Positions 21,575 to 32,407 of a stretch of DNA of 64,000 nucleotides are shown here, piece after piece. A program made the position numbers and the translations under genes. Origin of the DNA: Trichobilharzia regenti (lineage: Eukaryota > Platyhelminthes > Trematoda > Strigeidida > Schistosomatidae); the NCBI GenBank assembly GCA_944472135.2, contig OX235262.1, forward strand, positions 61,786,440 through 61,850,439. The letters are read 5' to 3'. Position 1 is the first letter of the stretch. Every line of letters begins with the position of its first letter. The notes under the pieces were generated by a model. The model worked only from the letters and a program-made list of their open reading frames with translations, did not search any database and had not been told where the DNA came from.

Positions 21575-22730
21575 GAATTGTGAATGGAACGTACAGCTCC
21601 ATCAGCATATCCTGATATAACCCTGTTCTCCGCAGTCTATAAGGACTGGTTCCTCAAGCTTTTGTTCACTCATGACGATATCTCCTCTTTTTCAGTCTTG
21701 GAGGCTGAACTCGTTGTTTCGTGTCGGAACCCGGCTTGTTACTCTACTCAGCAATCATTTCAGCTTATGTCGGATATATTTTCATTTTCTTCTACATATT
21801 TATCGGGCAGTAAATGGTGAGTGATTTCGTGAGAATAGCTTCGCATTGCTTATCCTTTTTGGAACGCTCATCTGAAATTCAGTAATTAACTACTGAAGTC
21901 AACTATTAGTGGAAGTCTGACAGCTTGTTTTAAGATGCTTCTCGTCATCCGAAAATTCTCTTAGCTGTATAGAAACAGGGGTTGACTATTAGGGTCGAAG
22001 GTTTGGGTATTTTTCCTCTAATTGACTGCCACAGGTTTTCACAGTGATTTCAGTGTAATGAACATCTGTCTTGCTTTTCATATCCTGCCTTTAAGCTGCC
22101 CATGTGTAGCGTCTGTAGTTGAGACGATGTTGGCGAATTGGTAAGTGAAAGTTCCGACTTTTTTCAAACGCCTCCCGCTGATGGTAATCGGCGCCTGGCA
22201 TTCCTGGTTGTAGATCTTCATTACCTCTGTCTTCCCAATACTCACTTGAAGCTTTGTGTCCTGTACTTTATCGATCGACTTCTTTGTTGTCGCCTGTAGA
22301 TCTCTGAGCCAGTTTGAAATATGATAGAAATCATCACAAAAGTTCATGTCTCCTTGAATCTTCTTGTTGGTTCCACTTATATCTGTTTTCTAGCATCCCA
22401 TGGTCTATCGCATGATCCAGTAAGTGTAAATCAGGGATACTATGAGTGATAGCAGATAGCCTCATCGTACTCTTGTCTTAACTTCAAATGCTTCACTTGT
22501 CTTTTTGTTATGAATTACCTGGCATGTGACATCATCGCACAAAGCTGTCGAATAAGCTATACAACATTTTGTGGCATTGTACTAAATAGTGTTGAATGAA
22601 TTTCCAAATCACTTTACGGTCAACGCTATCTTAGTCTATTCTCAAAGGCGATAAACTTGAAGTAGAGATTCGAGTGTCATTCTGTTTTGTAGAGTTCACT
22701 GGTCCACCGGTATACCGGCCTATCATAGGC
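21575..22730 (-). pseudogene. Decayed RTE-like RT fragment in the palindrome right arm
   Basis: The minus-strand frame 22347-22078 contains NFCDDFYHISNWLRDLQATTKKSI (motif C as FCDD, unsplit) and KVQDTKLQVSIGKTEVMKI, then APITISGRRLKKVGTFTYQF. Upstream, near 22600-22630, is the motif-A region (DSVDRKVIWK-like). C-terminal relics and a 3' end reach about 21580. It pairs with 13140-14210. Confidence 0.75.
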
Positions 22731-23639
22731 TCGAATTATTTGGAGCGGTTGAACGAAAAACCGGCAATCCAACCCGATGAAACTGGTGTAGTATGAATCG
22801 AAACTTCATAGCTTCTGAAATATATAAAGGATATCACCCTTTGCACAAATAATATTCACCTCCTCGAAAGACATTTAAGTGAGAAACAATTTATCGGTGG
22901 CTATAATAAATGCATGTAAGCCAAAAGTCTGCAGTTCATCACTCACACCCGATCTGACATAAAGTCAACTGATAACTAAATTGATGTACCTTCAGTTTTA
23001 GATAAATTAGGAATGTGAATTCAAAATCTTTGTTATAACTTTTTATTATGAAGTGATTTACTTATATTCTTCCACAAAAGACTAAGACAAATCGTTCAAG
23101 TGCAGAGGAAAAAGTGAAGCATTTACCCATCTATCACACAACTATAATCAAAGAGGTGCAAATGACGAGGATGAAAGGCTGTGAATTTACATAACATACA
23201 ATTTTTGAAGTGACTGAATAAGACTTGGTTAACTAAAAAAACATATTACTTTTAGATTGAAAAGAAATGAAGCATGCGTTTTTAGTCTCGTTGTTTTATT
23301 CTTCCTCTTTCTGTTTTACTTAACATCTTTAGGGGGAGGGTTGTTTTGATTCAAACTATTATTACAGTTAATAAGCAATTTTTCTTGTCCATGTTATATC
23401 CAAAGATGAAATCAAAGGATATCAAACACGTGTATACATTTATTACTTTTCCACTGTTGTTGTTAGAGAAGCATTGTCAATTATATCAGCAGATTGAAGG
23501 ATACCTTAAGGATATCATATTTCATAAGATATATTTTTCAGAATCTAATTCCAGTAATATCCGAATAGAATTCAGGGACTGCGTCGGAGTATACAGCATT
23601 ATTTTCTGATGGAGTTAGATGATTCAGTGTCTCAGAGTG

Positions 23640-25500
23640 GGCATTATTATTATTCTTATATGTTCCAAGTGGAATACATGGCTTCAACAACACATCTCCA
23701 CTTTCTTCTACTCTCCGCTGTCCTCTTCAACTTGATCTACGACCGCCTATAATCAATCATCTCCGCCTGTCAAGATTTCTCCCATCTCACCCTCACACTG
23801 ACGATCCACTGGTTGCTTCCAACTCGGTTGCCATTCGTGTGAAAACCTGCATTGCATGCGATGTCATTCGACGATCTCCTCAATGTATGCCTACCCCATC
23901 TACATTTACTCCTACAAATTTGTTTAGCGGTCGGCTCTCGTTTGGTTGGTTTGTCACACTGTAGAGTTTCTTGTCACTGATTCTTTCTGGCTTGCCAATT
24001 GATACGCGTTGTACATTTCGCAGGTTTCTGACCATGTAGGAGGAAAAGTGACTGACTTCACATTTGTGTTGAAAATCCGGATCTCGTTCTTCATGCTGAC
24101 TGAGTGGAGTGCAGAAGAATTCCAGACTTGTTTCACATTGATGAAAGCGTATTTCACCTTTCCGACTCTGGCCAGCTTTGCTGTCTTCATCCATTCAGCC
24201 TGTGTGTAAGTGATAAAGTGCTCCCTGGCAAAGTGAAGGAAGTGAACTTTATCAAATCTCTTCCACTGATAGTGATTAGTGCTGATTGTTGTTCTTGTTT
24301 TTATTTTTCTTTGGCTATCCTCATCACCTCCGTCTTATGTAAGTTCACCTGAAATTCTGTCTTCGCCGTCTGCTTCTTCAGCCAGTTTGTTGCTTTTCTA
24401 GTGCAAGTCTTCGAGTTTGTGTGACATTAGACATATATCATCCACACACAAAATCCGGATCTTCTAGAACCCTCTTATCGGTGGTCGAGTGTATTCCTGT
24501 CATCTCACTCGCGATGCACACTCTGACCACAATTAAGACTATCAGCGGCGACTTTAGACAACCAGCCTTGTCCTACTTTTTAATGCACTTCGAATGCCTC
24601 ACTGAGGTTTCCACTGTGGATCACATGACACACAGTATTGTCATACGGCCAGACGTTGATTGAGGTTAATAAGGACTTCAGAACTCCTCGCTGTAGTGTT
24701 GAAGTAGTTTCCAAATTAATTCTCGGTCAACGTTGTTTGATGAAGGTCTTTCCGAAGTCGACGAATCTAAGTAAGAGGTTTGGCTGCCTTTCTATGCTTT
24801 GTTCCGTGATGATGATGCGTATAATCGGGACCTGATCATCACGTGATTTGCCTTTCGTGAATCCAGTTTGTGCTGGATGGTGGTGTGGAGTTCTGTTTCC
24901 AGTGCATCTTTTATTGTCACCAGGATGGTTTGATTTAGTGGTGACATCTCTGACTGAGTGACGCGGAATTGAATCTCAGAAGTGAAATGAGTTCCTTCAA
25001 AGTTGCTCGGTTATGAGTGACACCTAGGTCCACGGTCTCCAGCCGATCGTTCTCAACCAACTGATACTTAGTATTTTTACTTGGCATAGTGAGGAGAATA
25101 ATTACACATCAGATATTGCAGAGGCCTGAGTCATCCTTCTTCGGCAGCTTTACAGGTTATCCAGCCTGTCTTACAGTCCACAGGTGGGCATCTTTCCTTC
25201 CTCCCTGCATAACCTTTCGAAATGATGGCGTGAGAACATCTGCCTCAGTCTCCGCATCCTTTTTCAGTTCTCTGGGGGAATTCCGTCAGTGCCTGCAGCC
25301 TTTCTGGTCTTCGGGATTTTGATCGCATTCAAGATTTCTGCCTTCGTTGGAGGATCAATGTCCACTGACAGGCAGCTCTGTGCGTTCTGTTAGTGGTAGT
25401 GGTATTTCTAGGTGAGTTGCATGTGATGATATATTCTTTAAACTGATCAGCCCATTCATTGTTTTATTTGTCTCTGCTTGGTATTCTCACCTTTCCGCTC
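23640..25500 (-). pseudogene. Decayed RTE-like LINE in the palindrome right arm
   Basis: The 3' tail lies at about 23645-23690 (CATGTATTCCACTTGGAACA-like). C-terminal frames at 24194-23880 read RKGEIRFHQCETSLEFFCTP and SVTNQPNESRPLNKFV. The motif-C region near 24430-24450 carries the same 4-nt insertion (24443-24446) as copies 1-3. The fingers and motif A lie at 24700-25150, and the start of RT at 25300-25400 (KAAG.TD.I). The endonuclease is absent, so the copy is 5'-truncated or was broken at about 25500. Confidence 0.75.
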
Positions 25501-26393
25501 ATTCCAGGAAAGTTGGGAGTGAAAGTCTCATATGACTTCAGTAATGCAGCCACTTGTCAACTATTTATAGCACCCTTACAATTCACGTTTTTAACACCTT
25601 TATCACTACTAGTGAGGAGGTTACTTCCTGTCTACTGAGAGTAGCTGAAGCTGAAGTCAATGTCGTCAACTTTTTCAACAAAAGTGAGAAAATTTCATTT
25701 GATATCACTTTCGTTACTTTAAGTTTTGAAGTTTATTTCACACCTTATTTATTCATATTTTATCTTTATTCATACCAGCAACGAATATTTCACTTCTATT
25801 CAGCTGATCTGTTTTATTTTTAGGAGTAGTTACAAGCTTATAACTTTGACGTTACATGTCCGATTAATTTTTCATGCTTCTAATTAATGTCCAACTTGCG
25901 TTCTTGAATCTTGAATACCCTCAGGACTGTTTTGTGTTTATCAACACCAACATGGTCATCCACACCTGGAATTCTTTTTCCTCCGCCTCTTTTGTCACGC
26001 TCAGTTATGCAACATTAACAACATCAAGCTACTTGGTAATTTATTACACTATGTTGAGTATTTTTTTCAATATAGATATTCGGTCGTATATAGCTGAAAA
26101 GATCCAGGGAAATAATATCAAGAATATCAGATGTTTAATTCTGATAGGATAAGCAACATTAAACTCTGCTGACGAATTAACTAATGGCCTACTGTCCTAA
26201 GAATATACAGGAAGAAATGGAGATAGATCAGGTTCACGCAGAGAAGACCGAGTGGAACTCGAATGGACAACGACAAGTCATGAATCTGTATCAGATACAG
26301 TGGATATTGTGTAAAAATGAAATGAGAGCTTGTGGACAATAGTGAAGCCAGCTAAAATTGACTGCAGAGTGCAGGGTCAAATTAAAATGGGTT
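25501..26393. other. Nothing recognised
   Basis: AT-rich sequence with short frames (25554-25823, 25874-26152) whose translations are hydrophobic and unlike any family I know. I regard these as chance. Confidence 0.4.
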
Positions 26394-26625
26394 GCTGGTC
26401 CAATATGGAACCCAAAGGAATATCAAATGGTTGGAGGCGATCGGCTACAGGAAGCCTTGAACCTAGATTTCGTGTTAGTTCGCACTCATCAATGAGCAAG
26501 GCGTATCTACAACCTTGAAGTAACCCATGTATCTTCTGAAATTCGAACCCACATCAGTAGTTACTGCATTCTGAGACGTTACCATTGAGCTATTTGGGTT
26601 CGTGATTGACCTCCCGAAGGACTGT
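26394..26625 (-). mobile_element. Family C tRNA-derived SINE with hammerhead fold
   Basis: The minus-strand head near 26620-26530 has A-box-like TAGCTCAATGG and B-box GGGTTCGAATTTC. The body then carries a hammerhead-like fold at 26454-26502. The next family C tail lies beside it at 26654-26779. A second copy is at 41036-41270. I do not recognise the family by name. Confidence 0.7.
26454..26502 (-). ncRNA. Hammerhead-like ribozyme of family C, partly decayed
   Basis: Stem I GCCTTG and CAAGGC pairs perfectly over six bases. Next come UUGAUGAG (C3 changed to U, with five extra bases CTCAT before it), a weak stem II (UG/CA with loop) and CGAAAU. CUAG forms the tiny stem III, and GUU sits at the cleavage position. 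The architecture equals the Sma ribozyme at 2221-2265, but the decay makes activity unlikely. Confidence 0.55.
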
Positions 26626-26653
26626 AGTGGACACTCTGACTGGACACAATTAA

Positions 26654-26779
26654 CTAGTGTGATGTGTCTAGTCCTTTCTTCGGTGCAGACTGAATTCTAC
26701 CTAGAATGGTGGCTACATTGCAAACCCGACTGATAGAATTCAGTCTGCACCAAAGAAAGGACTAGAGACATCACACTAG
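26654..26779. repeat. Near-perfect hairpin with 45-bp arms
   Basis: Arms 26654-26698 and 26735-26779 are reverse complements with two mismatches, around a 36-nt loop. The right arm plus loop match the family C tail seen at 41036-41115, so the hairpin is made of an inverted partial duplication of that SINE tail. Confidence 0.85.
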
Positions 26780-27080
26780 GTTTTAGTGACGATCCAAGGA
26801 ATATTAATTATGTACAACGTTGCAATCTAATTATTTTTCTGTTGTTTGACAGACTGAGTGTACACACATATACAAAAATAATTCTCTATATTTACAACTG
26901 TACAGCTGAATGAATAAATTTCTTGAAACAATCTCTTCTCAGAACTATGAGATTTGATAGTGTGAAATATTCCCATATTATGAATTAAAAGTCAACTGAA
27001 CGAAGAATATTCATTTCAATTATCTCCCCTCTTCAGGTTCTTACAATTATAAAATATAATATTTGTGGTCGTTACAATAA

Positions 27081-27383
27081 AGATAGCCAGGTATGCGGCG
27101 GATACATTTTTAACATAGAATAACAGATTAGTTATGGGGTGTCAAAATAAATAGTCATATTTGTGTGACAAACGTACTAGGCTGAAATCGATTAAAAATA
27201 TTGTAAAACGGGAGAAAATGGTGGTGACTATTCATAATAGAATTGTAAAGTGTGGGGTAGGAAAATTGACAAGTCCGTCAGTTCAAGGTTATAAAAGGTG
27301 TCAGGTGAGTGAGTGGCTAGTACAAAGTGGTCTGAGTTAAACAGGACATAGTAAGACTGGAATGAGAGGTTTATAGTGAGATA
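27081..27383 (+). repeat. Left inverted terminal repeat of the PLE
   Basis: 303 bp, matching the reverse complement of 29377-29634 with only a few substitutions, apart from about 42 extra bases (about 27228-27270) absent from the right copy. It may hold the element's promoter; I found no convincing hammerhead core in it. Confidence 0.88.
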
Positions 27384-29137
27384 ATATTATACTCACAAAA
27401 CAGCATCGAGAAGCTGTCAAAAGACTAAGACAAAATGAAAACATAGTTATTACCAGACCGGATGAGGGGCCGGGGATAGTAATTATGGATAAGCAGGACT
27501 ACATCAATAAGATAAACTCCATACTAGCTGACGGAAGCAAGTTTCAGAAGCCGAAAGCGATGAAAGATCATACGGAGAAAATAGAGAGAGAAATAACACA
27601 CTTATTAAAGGATTTGAAGGGTAAAGGGTATTTATCACCAAAAACTTTCGAAAACATAAAACCTGCAGGGAGCACCATCTCACGCATGTATGGTTTACCG
27701 AAAGTGCATAAATCAGGAGTGCCCCTACGCCCCATACTAAACATGTCCCATTCACCCTATCACGAGACGGCAAAGTGGCTGGTACTGCTGCTTCAACCCT
27801 TGCATGACGAGTTAGTAAAGCACAGCGTCAAGGATACCTTTCAATTTGTTGATAAGATAAAAAACCTGAACGCGACTGGCAAATATATGGCATCACTTGA
27901 TGTTTCATCTCTATTCACGAATGTCCCTCTAGTGGAAACAATCGATTCTTTCTGTGAACAGATTATAGAAAAGAAATTGTGCACTGATATTCCTATCACT
28001 AATCTAAAACAACTACTTGTTAAATGCACAACGAATGTTCAGTTCCTATTTAATAATGAAATATACACACAAGTTGATGGAGTAGCCATGGGATCCCCAC
28101 TGGGACCTATTTTCGCGAATATATTTCTAGCAAAACTAGAAAATAGTCCATTGAAAGAGGAAATAGCGAAAATGGAAATGTATTGTCGTTACATGGATGA
28201 CACTTTTGTAGTGTACGATGAAGGGTTAAATAGTGATTTGATTTTGAACAACTTCAATAATGCTCACCCAGCGGTCCATTTCACCTACGAAGGAGAATAC
28301 AACGACTCTTTACACTTCCTCGACGTCCTACTAACGAGAAGAGAGGATGGTTCCATCAAAAGAACCATATTTAGAAAGCTAGAGACCAAAGCCCAGTATA
28401 CACATTTCTTTAGCTTCGTACCGATGAAATACAAACGTAATCTAATCAGGTGCTTAGCATTTAGAGCGAGGTCTATTTGTTCTGAAGAGTGCGTAGAGAA
28501 AGAACTCCAGATCATCCGAGACATTCTAAGCGAGAAGGGATACCCAGAGAAGTTCATTAAAGCCAACATAGGTTATAATAGCCGTAAACATGAACTGACA
28601 ACTGTGGGGAAAAAGCCTCTGTTTTTACGTCTCCAATTCAAGGGAGATACTCCTGCGGAGATTCTATCCCAACGTTTAACCAGGGCGATCAAGAAAACTT
28701 TCTATTCTGCACGTCTGTGTCTATCCTTCACTAGCCGTCCAATGTTCACCCAGCAACTTAAAGATGCCTTACCTAACCTTAGCTCTTCTTCATGCATATA
28801 CCATTTCAACTGTTCCTGTGGTTCAAGTTATATAGGGCGCACGATTAGGCAGGTTCGTCTACGGGTTCTAGAACACTTACCAGCTTGGTTCAGCAGGGGG
28901 GAAATTAAGTGCATAAAAAGCTCGATCCTGTCACACCTGGTCGATACTGGACATCGCATCGATGTCAACACAGCTTTCAGAGTTATATACCGAATTCCAA
29001 AGTCGTTATCACGTACAGTTCGCTTACGTCTCCTACACATAGCTGAAGCTGTTGCAATAAGATCGACTAAACCGGAACTGTGTATCCAAAAGGAACACGT
29101 CCAGACGCTGTTCCTACCGTGGCCAACCTTGGATTGA
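27380..29137 (+). CDS. PLE polyprotein: reverse transcriptase and GIY-YIG endonuclease
   Basis: The frame is open from 27380, and conserved PLE sequence (NENIVITRPDEGPGIVIMD) precedes the first ATG at 27485, so initiation is probably upstream or the N-terminus is truncated. RT blocks, numbered from the 27485 ATG: YGLPKVHK and RPILN at about 69-86, motif A SLDVSSLFTNVP at about 138-149, motif B VDGVAMGSPLGPIFANIFL at about 197-215, motif C YCRYMDDTFVVY at about 233-244, and FLDVLLTRREDGS at about 276-288. The GIY-YIG domain follows at about 430-470 (CIYHFNCSCGSSYIGRT, VRLRVLEHL). The C-terminus LCIQKEHVQTLFLPWP is typical of the family. The enzyme copies element RNA into DNA and nicks target DNA in the nucleus. 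No stop or frameshift interrupts the 550 codons. Family lengths are usually greater, so the N-terminal part seems missing. Confidence 0.93.
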   Translation, partial: DNIILTKQHREAVKRLRQNENIVITRPDEGPGIVIMDKQDYINKINSILADGSKFQKPKAMKDHTEKIEREITHLLKDLKGKGYLSPKTFENIKPAGSTISRMYGLPKVHKSGVPLRPILNMSHSPYHETAKWLVLLLQPLHDELVKHSVKDTFQFVDKIKNLNATGKYMASLDVSSLFTNVPLVETIDSFCEQIIEKKLCTDIPITNLKQLLVKCTTNVQFLFNNEIYTQVDGVAMGSPLGPIFANIFLAKLENSPLKEEIAKMEMYCRYMDDTFVVYDEGLNSDLILNNFNNAHPAVHFTYEGEYNDSLHFLDVLLTRREDGSIKRTIFRKLETKAQYTHFFSFVPMKYKRNLIRCLAFRARSICSEECVEKELQIIRDILSEKGYPEKFIKANIGYNSRKHELTTVGKKPLFLRLQFKGDTPAEILSQRLTRAIKKTFYSARLCLSFTSRPMFTQQLKDALPNLSSSSCIYHFNCSCGSSYIGRTIRQVRLRVLEHLPAWFSRGEIKCIKSSILSHLVDTGHRIDVNTAFRVIYRIPKSLSRTVRLRLLHIAEAVAIRSTKPELCIQKEHVQTLFLPWPTLD

Positions 29138-29376
29138 AGATTTTTCTTCTCACCAAGAGTGCTCCTTCCCCTTAACCCTCTGGGTTTTTTTCTTTTTTAA
29201 TTTGCTTATTGTTATAAATATTATTATTATTACAGTTATTATTATTCGTTATAATTTATGCCCTTCATGCAAACATTCCCTCAATACTATCGAATTTTCA
29301 TTTATACGGACTTATTATTAGTGATATTATCTGTTTTCTCAATATATGCCTCCACCTGTTTCATTTAATATATTCG

Positions 29377-29634
29377 TTATCTCACTATGAACCTCTCATT
29401 CCAGTCTTACTATGTCCTGTTTAACTCAGACCACTTTGTACTAGCCACTCACCTGACACCTTTTATAACCTTGAACTGACGGACTTGTCACCACCATTGT
29501 CTCCCGTTTTACAATATTTTTAATCGATTTCAGCCTAGCACGTTTGTCACACAAATATGACTATTTATTTTGACACCCCATAACTAATCTGTTATTCTAT
29601 GTTAAAAATGTATCCGCCACATACCTGGCTGTCT
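29377..29634 (-). repeat. Right inverted terminal repeat of the PLE
   Basis: 258 bp, the inverted copy of 27081-27383 without its 42-nt internal segment. Between the stop at 29137 and this repeat lie about 240 bp of AT-rich 3' UTR. Confidence 0.88.
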
Positions 29635-29817
29635 TCTCAGAACTGTTTGTGCTTATTACAAATGAATCTCACACGAAGAAATATATTGCAATGTAGATTT
29701 GTAAAATCTATTGATGAATTCATATTTTACTTCTAAGCTTAATTCGGAAAGTTAATTTGAATAATTCTGCTGTAATTTACGCTGTTGCTGTGATTGCCAT
29801 CACGAGAATGCAATTTA

Positions 29818-29822
<5 letters not shown>

Positions 29823-29880
<58 letters not shown>
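29823..29880. repeat. TA microsatellite, about 29 units
   Basis: Uninterrupted TATATA run. The apparent Tyr-Ile repeat protein across it is an artefact. Confidence 0.95.
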
Positions 29881-29883
<3 letters not shown>

Positions 29884-30064
29884 GGAATAATATGTACATC
29901 TATCTCTCAACACTCCATATAAGGTGTTTGTGGAAAACGTATCCACATCATATTCTAAATGACAATGAACGGAATAAGACAGACTGCTTGCTAATGATAC
30001 TTCAACTCAATAGTGCTACTTGTTCATAAATTTCTGTACGAACGAATGCTGTCATAAGTTTGGT

Positions 30065-30290
30065 GACGAGCTGATATCAGTTACAGAACCATTGAAAAAC
30101 CAGGGACTATTGCATAGTTGTCTCACCCTTGTTTGAGATCCTTCGATAGTACCAACCCACTGAGGTATGAACTCAGGAATTCCTGGTTACAAGGTTAGCT
30201 TGTAGACTATTCAGCTACTGATATGGCTTATGGATTGCAGCTTCTGCCAATTTTGCTATATATAGAGCAACCACCAGTTCTTGTATTGAA
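30065..30290 (-). repeat. Family B SINE, diverged
   Basis: It contains GAGCTGATATCAGTTACAGA, then ATTCCTGGTTACAAGGTTAG and a tRNA-like head relic. The hammerhead position reads GAGAC instead of GAAAC. It lies head to tail with the next copy. Confidence 0.55.
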
Positions 30291-30329
30291 GGTTTTATCA
30301 ATCCGTTTTCTGGAAGTGCAAATTTCTAA

Positions 30330-30545
30330 TCCGACTTTAACCACAGGTGTGTCATACAGGTGTTTCGCCCTTCTTCTGAACTTTTCTTCCGTACGCACCG
30401 ATGATCTCACTCCCAGAGATCGAAAGATTGACCCTCAGGTAACAAGGTGAGCTCATTGACCGTTGAACCACTAAGGTGGAATCCAATGAAGACCGTATGA
30501 ATTCTGATTTATGACATTTCGCTACAGGTTTCACCTCCGCCAATA
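30330..30545 (-). repeat. Family B-like SINE, second diverged copy
   Basis: On the minus strand there is a tRNA-like region (TAGTGGTTCAACGGTC, CACCTTGTTACCTGAGGGTC, then TCGATCTCTGG) and GGGCGAAACACCTGT at the ribozyme position. CUGANGA is not recognisable. Confidence 0.5.
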
Positions 30546-30599
30546 AGTATCATTGTTGAGTACTTTTCTCCACACCAAACTTGAGGGCTCCCACTGTTC

Positions 30600-32221
30600 G
30601 CAACTTTTTGTTGGAAAGTCCGGGAAAATTCGTCTTGTAGTCATTCCCTAATAAACACCCGACTAAGTTCTTTTCTCCATTCACAAAATCGTCACGCTGT
30701 GATGTCTTCACGGAACCAGTGGTCTCAATTAGACTTTATTAGTTGTTGAAAGGGTTGTCCAGTTTCTCCTACAAAAACATTCATTTTTATCATGGCTACT
30801 TGCTTAGGCTATCAACAATTTTCTTCATACTATGAATGACTTAACCCATTACAGATTAAATATGTCTAATAAAGACACGCTGATACTGTATTATTTAGTG
30901 ATGATGGTTCAAGCACAACTTATTACAAACAATCGTGTCATGAATCTCACGTATATGTTTTAACTTAGTTTATATATTTTCACTACTTTTTATCCTGTGA
31001 CCTTATTGGCAGTAATAGTTTCCATAACTCTGGTTTCGGCTTTGCGTCATTCCTGCTGCAGTTGTTAGATGTAGACCCGATGAACAAAATTTCGTTGCTC
31101 AACTCATCCTTCACCTACCTGTATTGCTTTTCGAAATGTAGCTGTGTTCCACCCTACTGTGTGACTGTTTCTCGGTGCATACATTGCAATTGCTGGGTTT
31201 CTCCTCAATCTAGTTATTTTTCTTGGGTCAATCACTTCACAATATGCAAAATTTTTATTTTCCAATAATTCTACTACCTGCAATCTACTGATCTAACCTG
31301 TGTAATTTGCCTCACAGACACAAAGTGATTGACCCTAAGAAGACTAATGGTTTAGAAAAAACTCAGCAATCAGTGATACAATGAGGTAAAGCACATCTGT
31401 GGCGCTGAATGTGAAATAGATCCGTGAGGAGAGAGGCAGATCACAGATTCATTGTCCTTCGAATCTACACTTAAAGAATGATGTAGAAATGACGATAAGC
31501 CGTCAACAGACACCGTCTTTACGGCCTTAGATTAACTTTGTAAGAGAATACTTTCTTCATCATAGTGTATGTGGTTTTCTACAAAATTTCAAAGAACGTT
31601 TAATATCCCATAACAAAGAGAGAATCAAAAAATTACTGTTTCACTAAAAAATACATTGCTATTTTAAATCCGAGGATTAAGAGGGGAACTAGCTCCTTTC
31701 CTCGTTTGTAATTCATCTTCACCATTCTTTCACTTTTTATTCATGATAGGTTTTTTCTAAATTACTTCACAATAAAAGAAAGACTTTTGCATTAAGCGTA
31801 TCAGTTTATCACTGCGAAAACAATAGACTATAATGAATTAATGTCTTTGAATTAGGTGAAGTATTGTTATAAGCTACTTGTATTAATAACTGAATTCACT
31901 CCGTATTGTTTTGTTTTATTTAAGCGTCTGCATTGTTTATTTCTGATTATCATTTAGATTAGGATAATTCGTTTATGAATATAAAACGGATTTTAATGAG
32001 ATTATTAAGTTTGGAAAGCCTTTAGATCCTCTAAGGTATGAAGACGCGAGCAACCAACCGTCGTAATCAGCTTTATCAGCCAATTAGATCGTAAAAGCTC
32101 ACAATAAATACGCGGAAATATGGATACAGTACACGAATCACTTTGTCATTTCCATTCAGAAATAGCAGTTATGTACTGTCGGGATAGAAGCCTTATAAAA
32201 GGAGCAGTAACGTCTTTACAG
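30600..32221. other. Nothing recognised except a weak inverted repeat
   Basis: Blocks near 31188-31240 and 31324-31372 are imperfect reverse complements (around TTGGGTCAATCACTTC). Otherwise it is AT-rich sequence without frames or known repeats. Confidence 0.35.
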
Positions 32222-32407
32222 GCGTTGGTGGCACAGTGGTTAGGACTCTCACCGACCATGCACATGGTCCGGGGTTCGAGCCCGCGCCGACGCACACCTG
32301 ATATCTATGGTCGGCCTGCAAAATTTGGGATACCGATATCCATGCTGAAAATTCCATACTTGTACCGAAAATACAGTGTGTAATCAAGCTGTAAATCAAA
32401 AAAAAAT
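32222..32407 (+). mobile_element. tRNA-Gly-derived SINE, best-preserved head
   Basis: The tRNA-like fold 32222-32293 has a full 7-bp acceptor pairing (GCGTTGG with CCGACGC, one G-U), A-box-like TGGCACAGTGG and B box GGGGTTCGAGCCC. The body and tail match 20560-20745. The anticodon region is not that of a standard tRNA-Gly and the shared body follows directly, so this is a SINE rather than a tRNA gene. Confidence 0.85.

Larger units (their letters stand above)
20840..25500 (-). repeat. Right arm of the large imperfect palindrome
   Basis: Inverted counterpart of 8330-14930. It lacks the CR1 element present in the left arm but keeps the RTE RT core that the left arm lost. The spacer between the arms is about 5.9 kb and holds RTE copy 1 and two tRNA-Gly SINEs. 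Similarity falls from about 97% near 21.1-21.3 kb to about 80% beyond 22.8 kb, estimated by eye. Confidence 0.8.
26947..29631 (+). mobile_element. Penelope-like element with long inverted terminal repeats
   Basis: An RT/GIY-YIG frame is flanked by inverted repeats at 27081-27383 and 29377-29634. A 13-bp direct repeat TCTTCTCAGAACT at 26934-26946 and 29632-29644 is a candidate TSD, although about 134 bp lie between it and the left inverted repeat. Inverted repeated ends are a known trait of PLEs. The reading frame and the high similarity of the repeats suggest a young insertion. Confidence 0.85.

Noticed and set aside
29757..30029. Small protein with Tyr-Ile repeats
   Set aside because: It is a read-through of the TA microsatellite at 29823-29880.
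31188..31372. Inverted repeat as a small DNA transposon
   Set aside because: Arms are imperfect, and I see no TSD or second copy in the window.
32222..32293. Possible functional tRNA-Gly gene
   Set aside because: The cloverleaf ends pair well, but the same head with the same 110-bp body and tail occurs at 20560 and 35790, and the anticodon region is not a standard glycine one. It is a SINE head.
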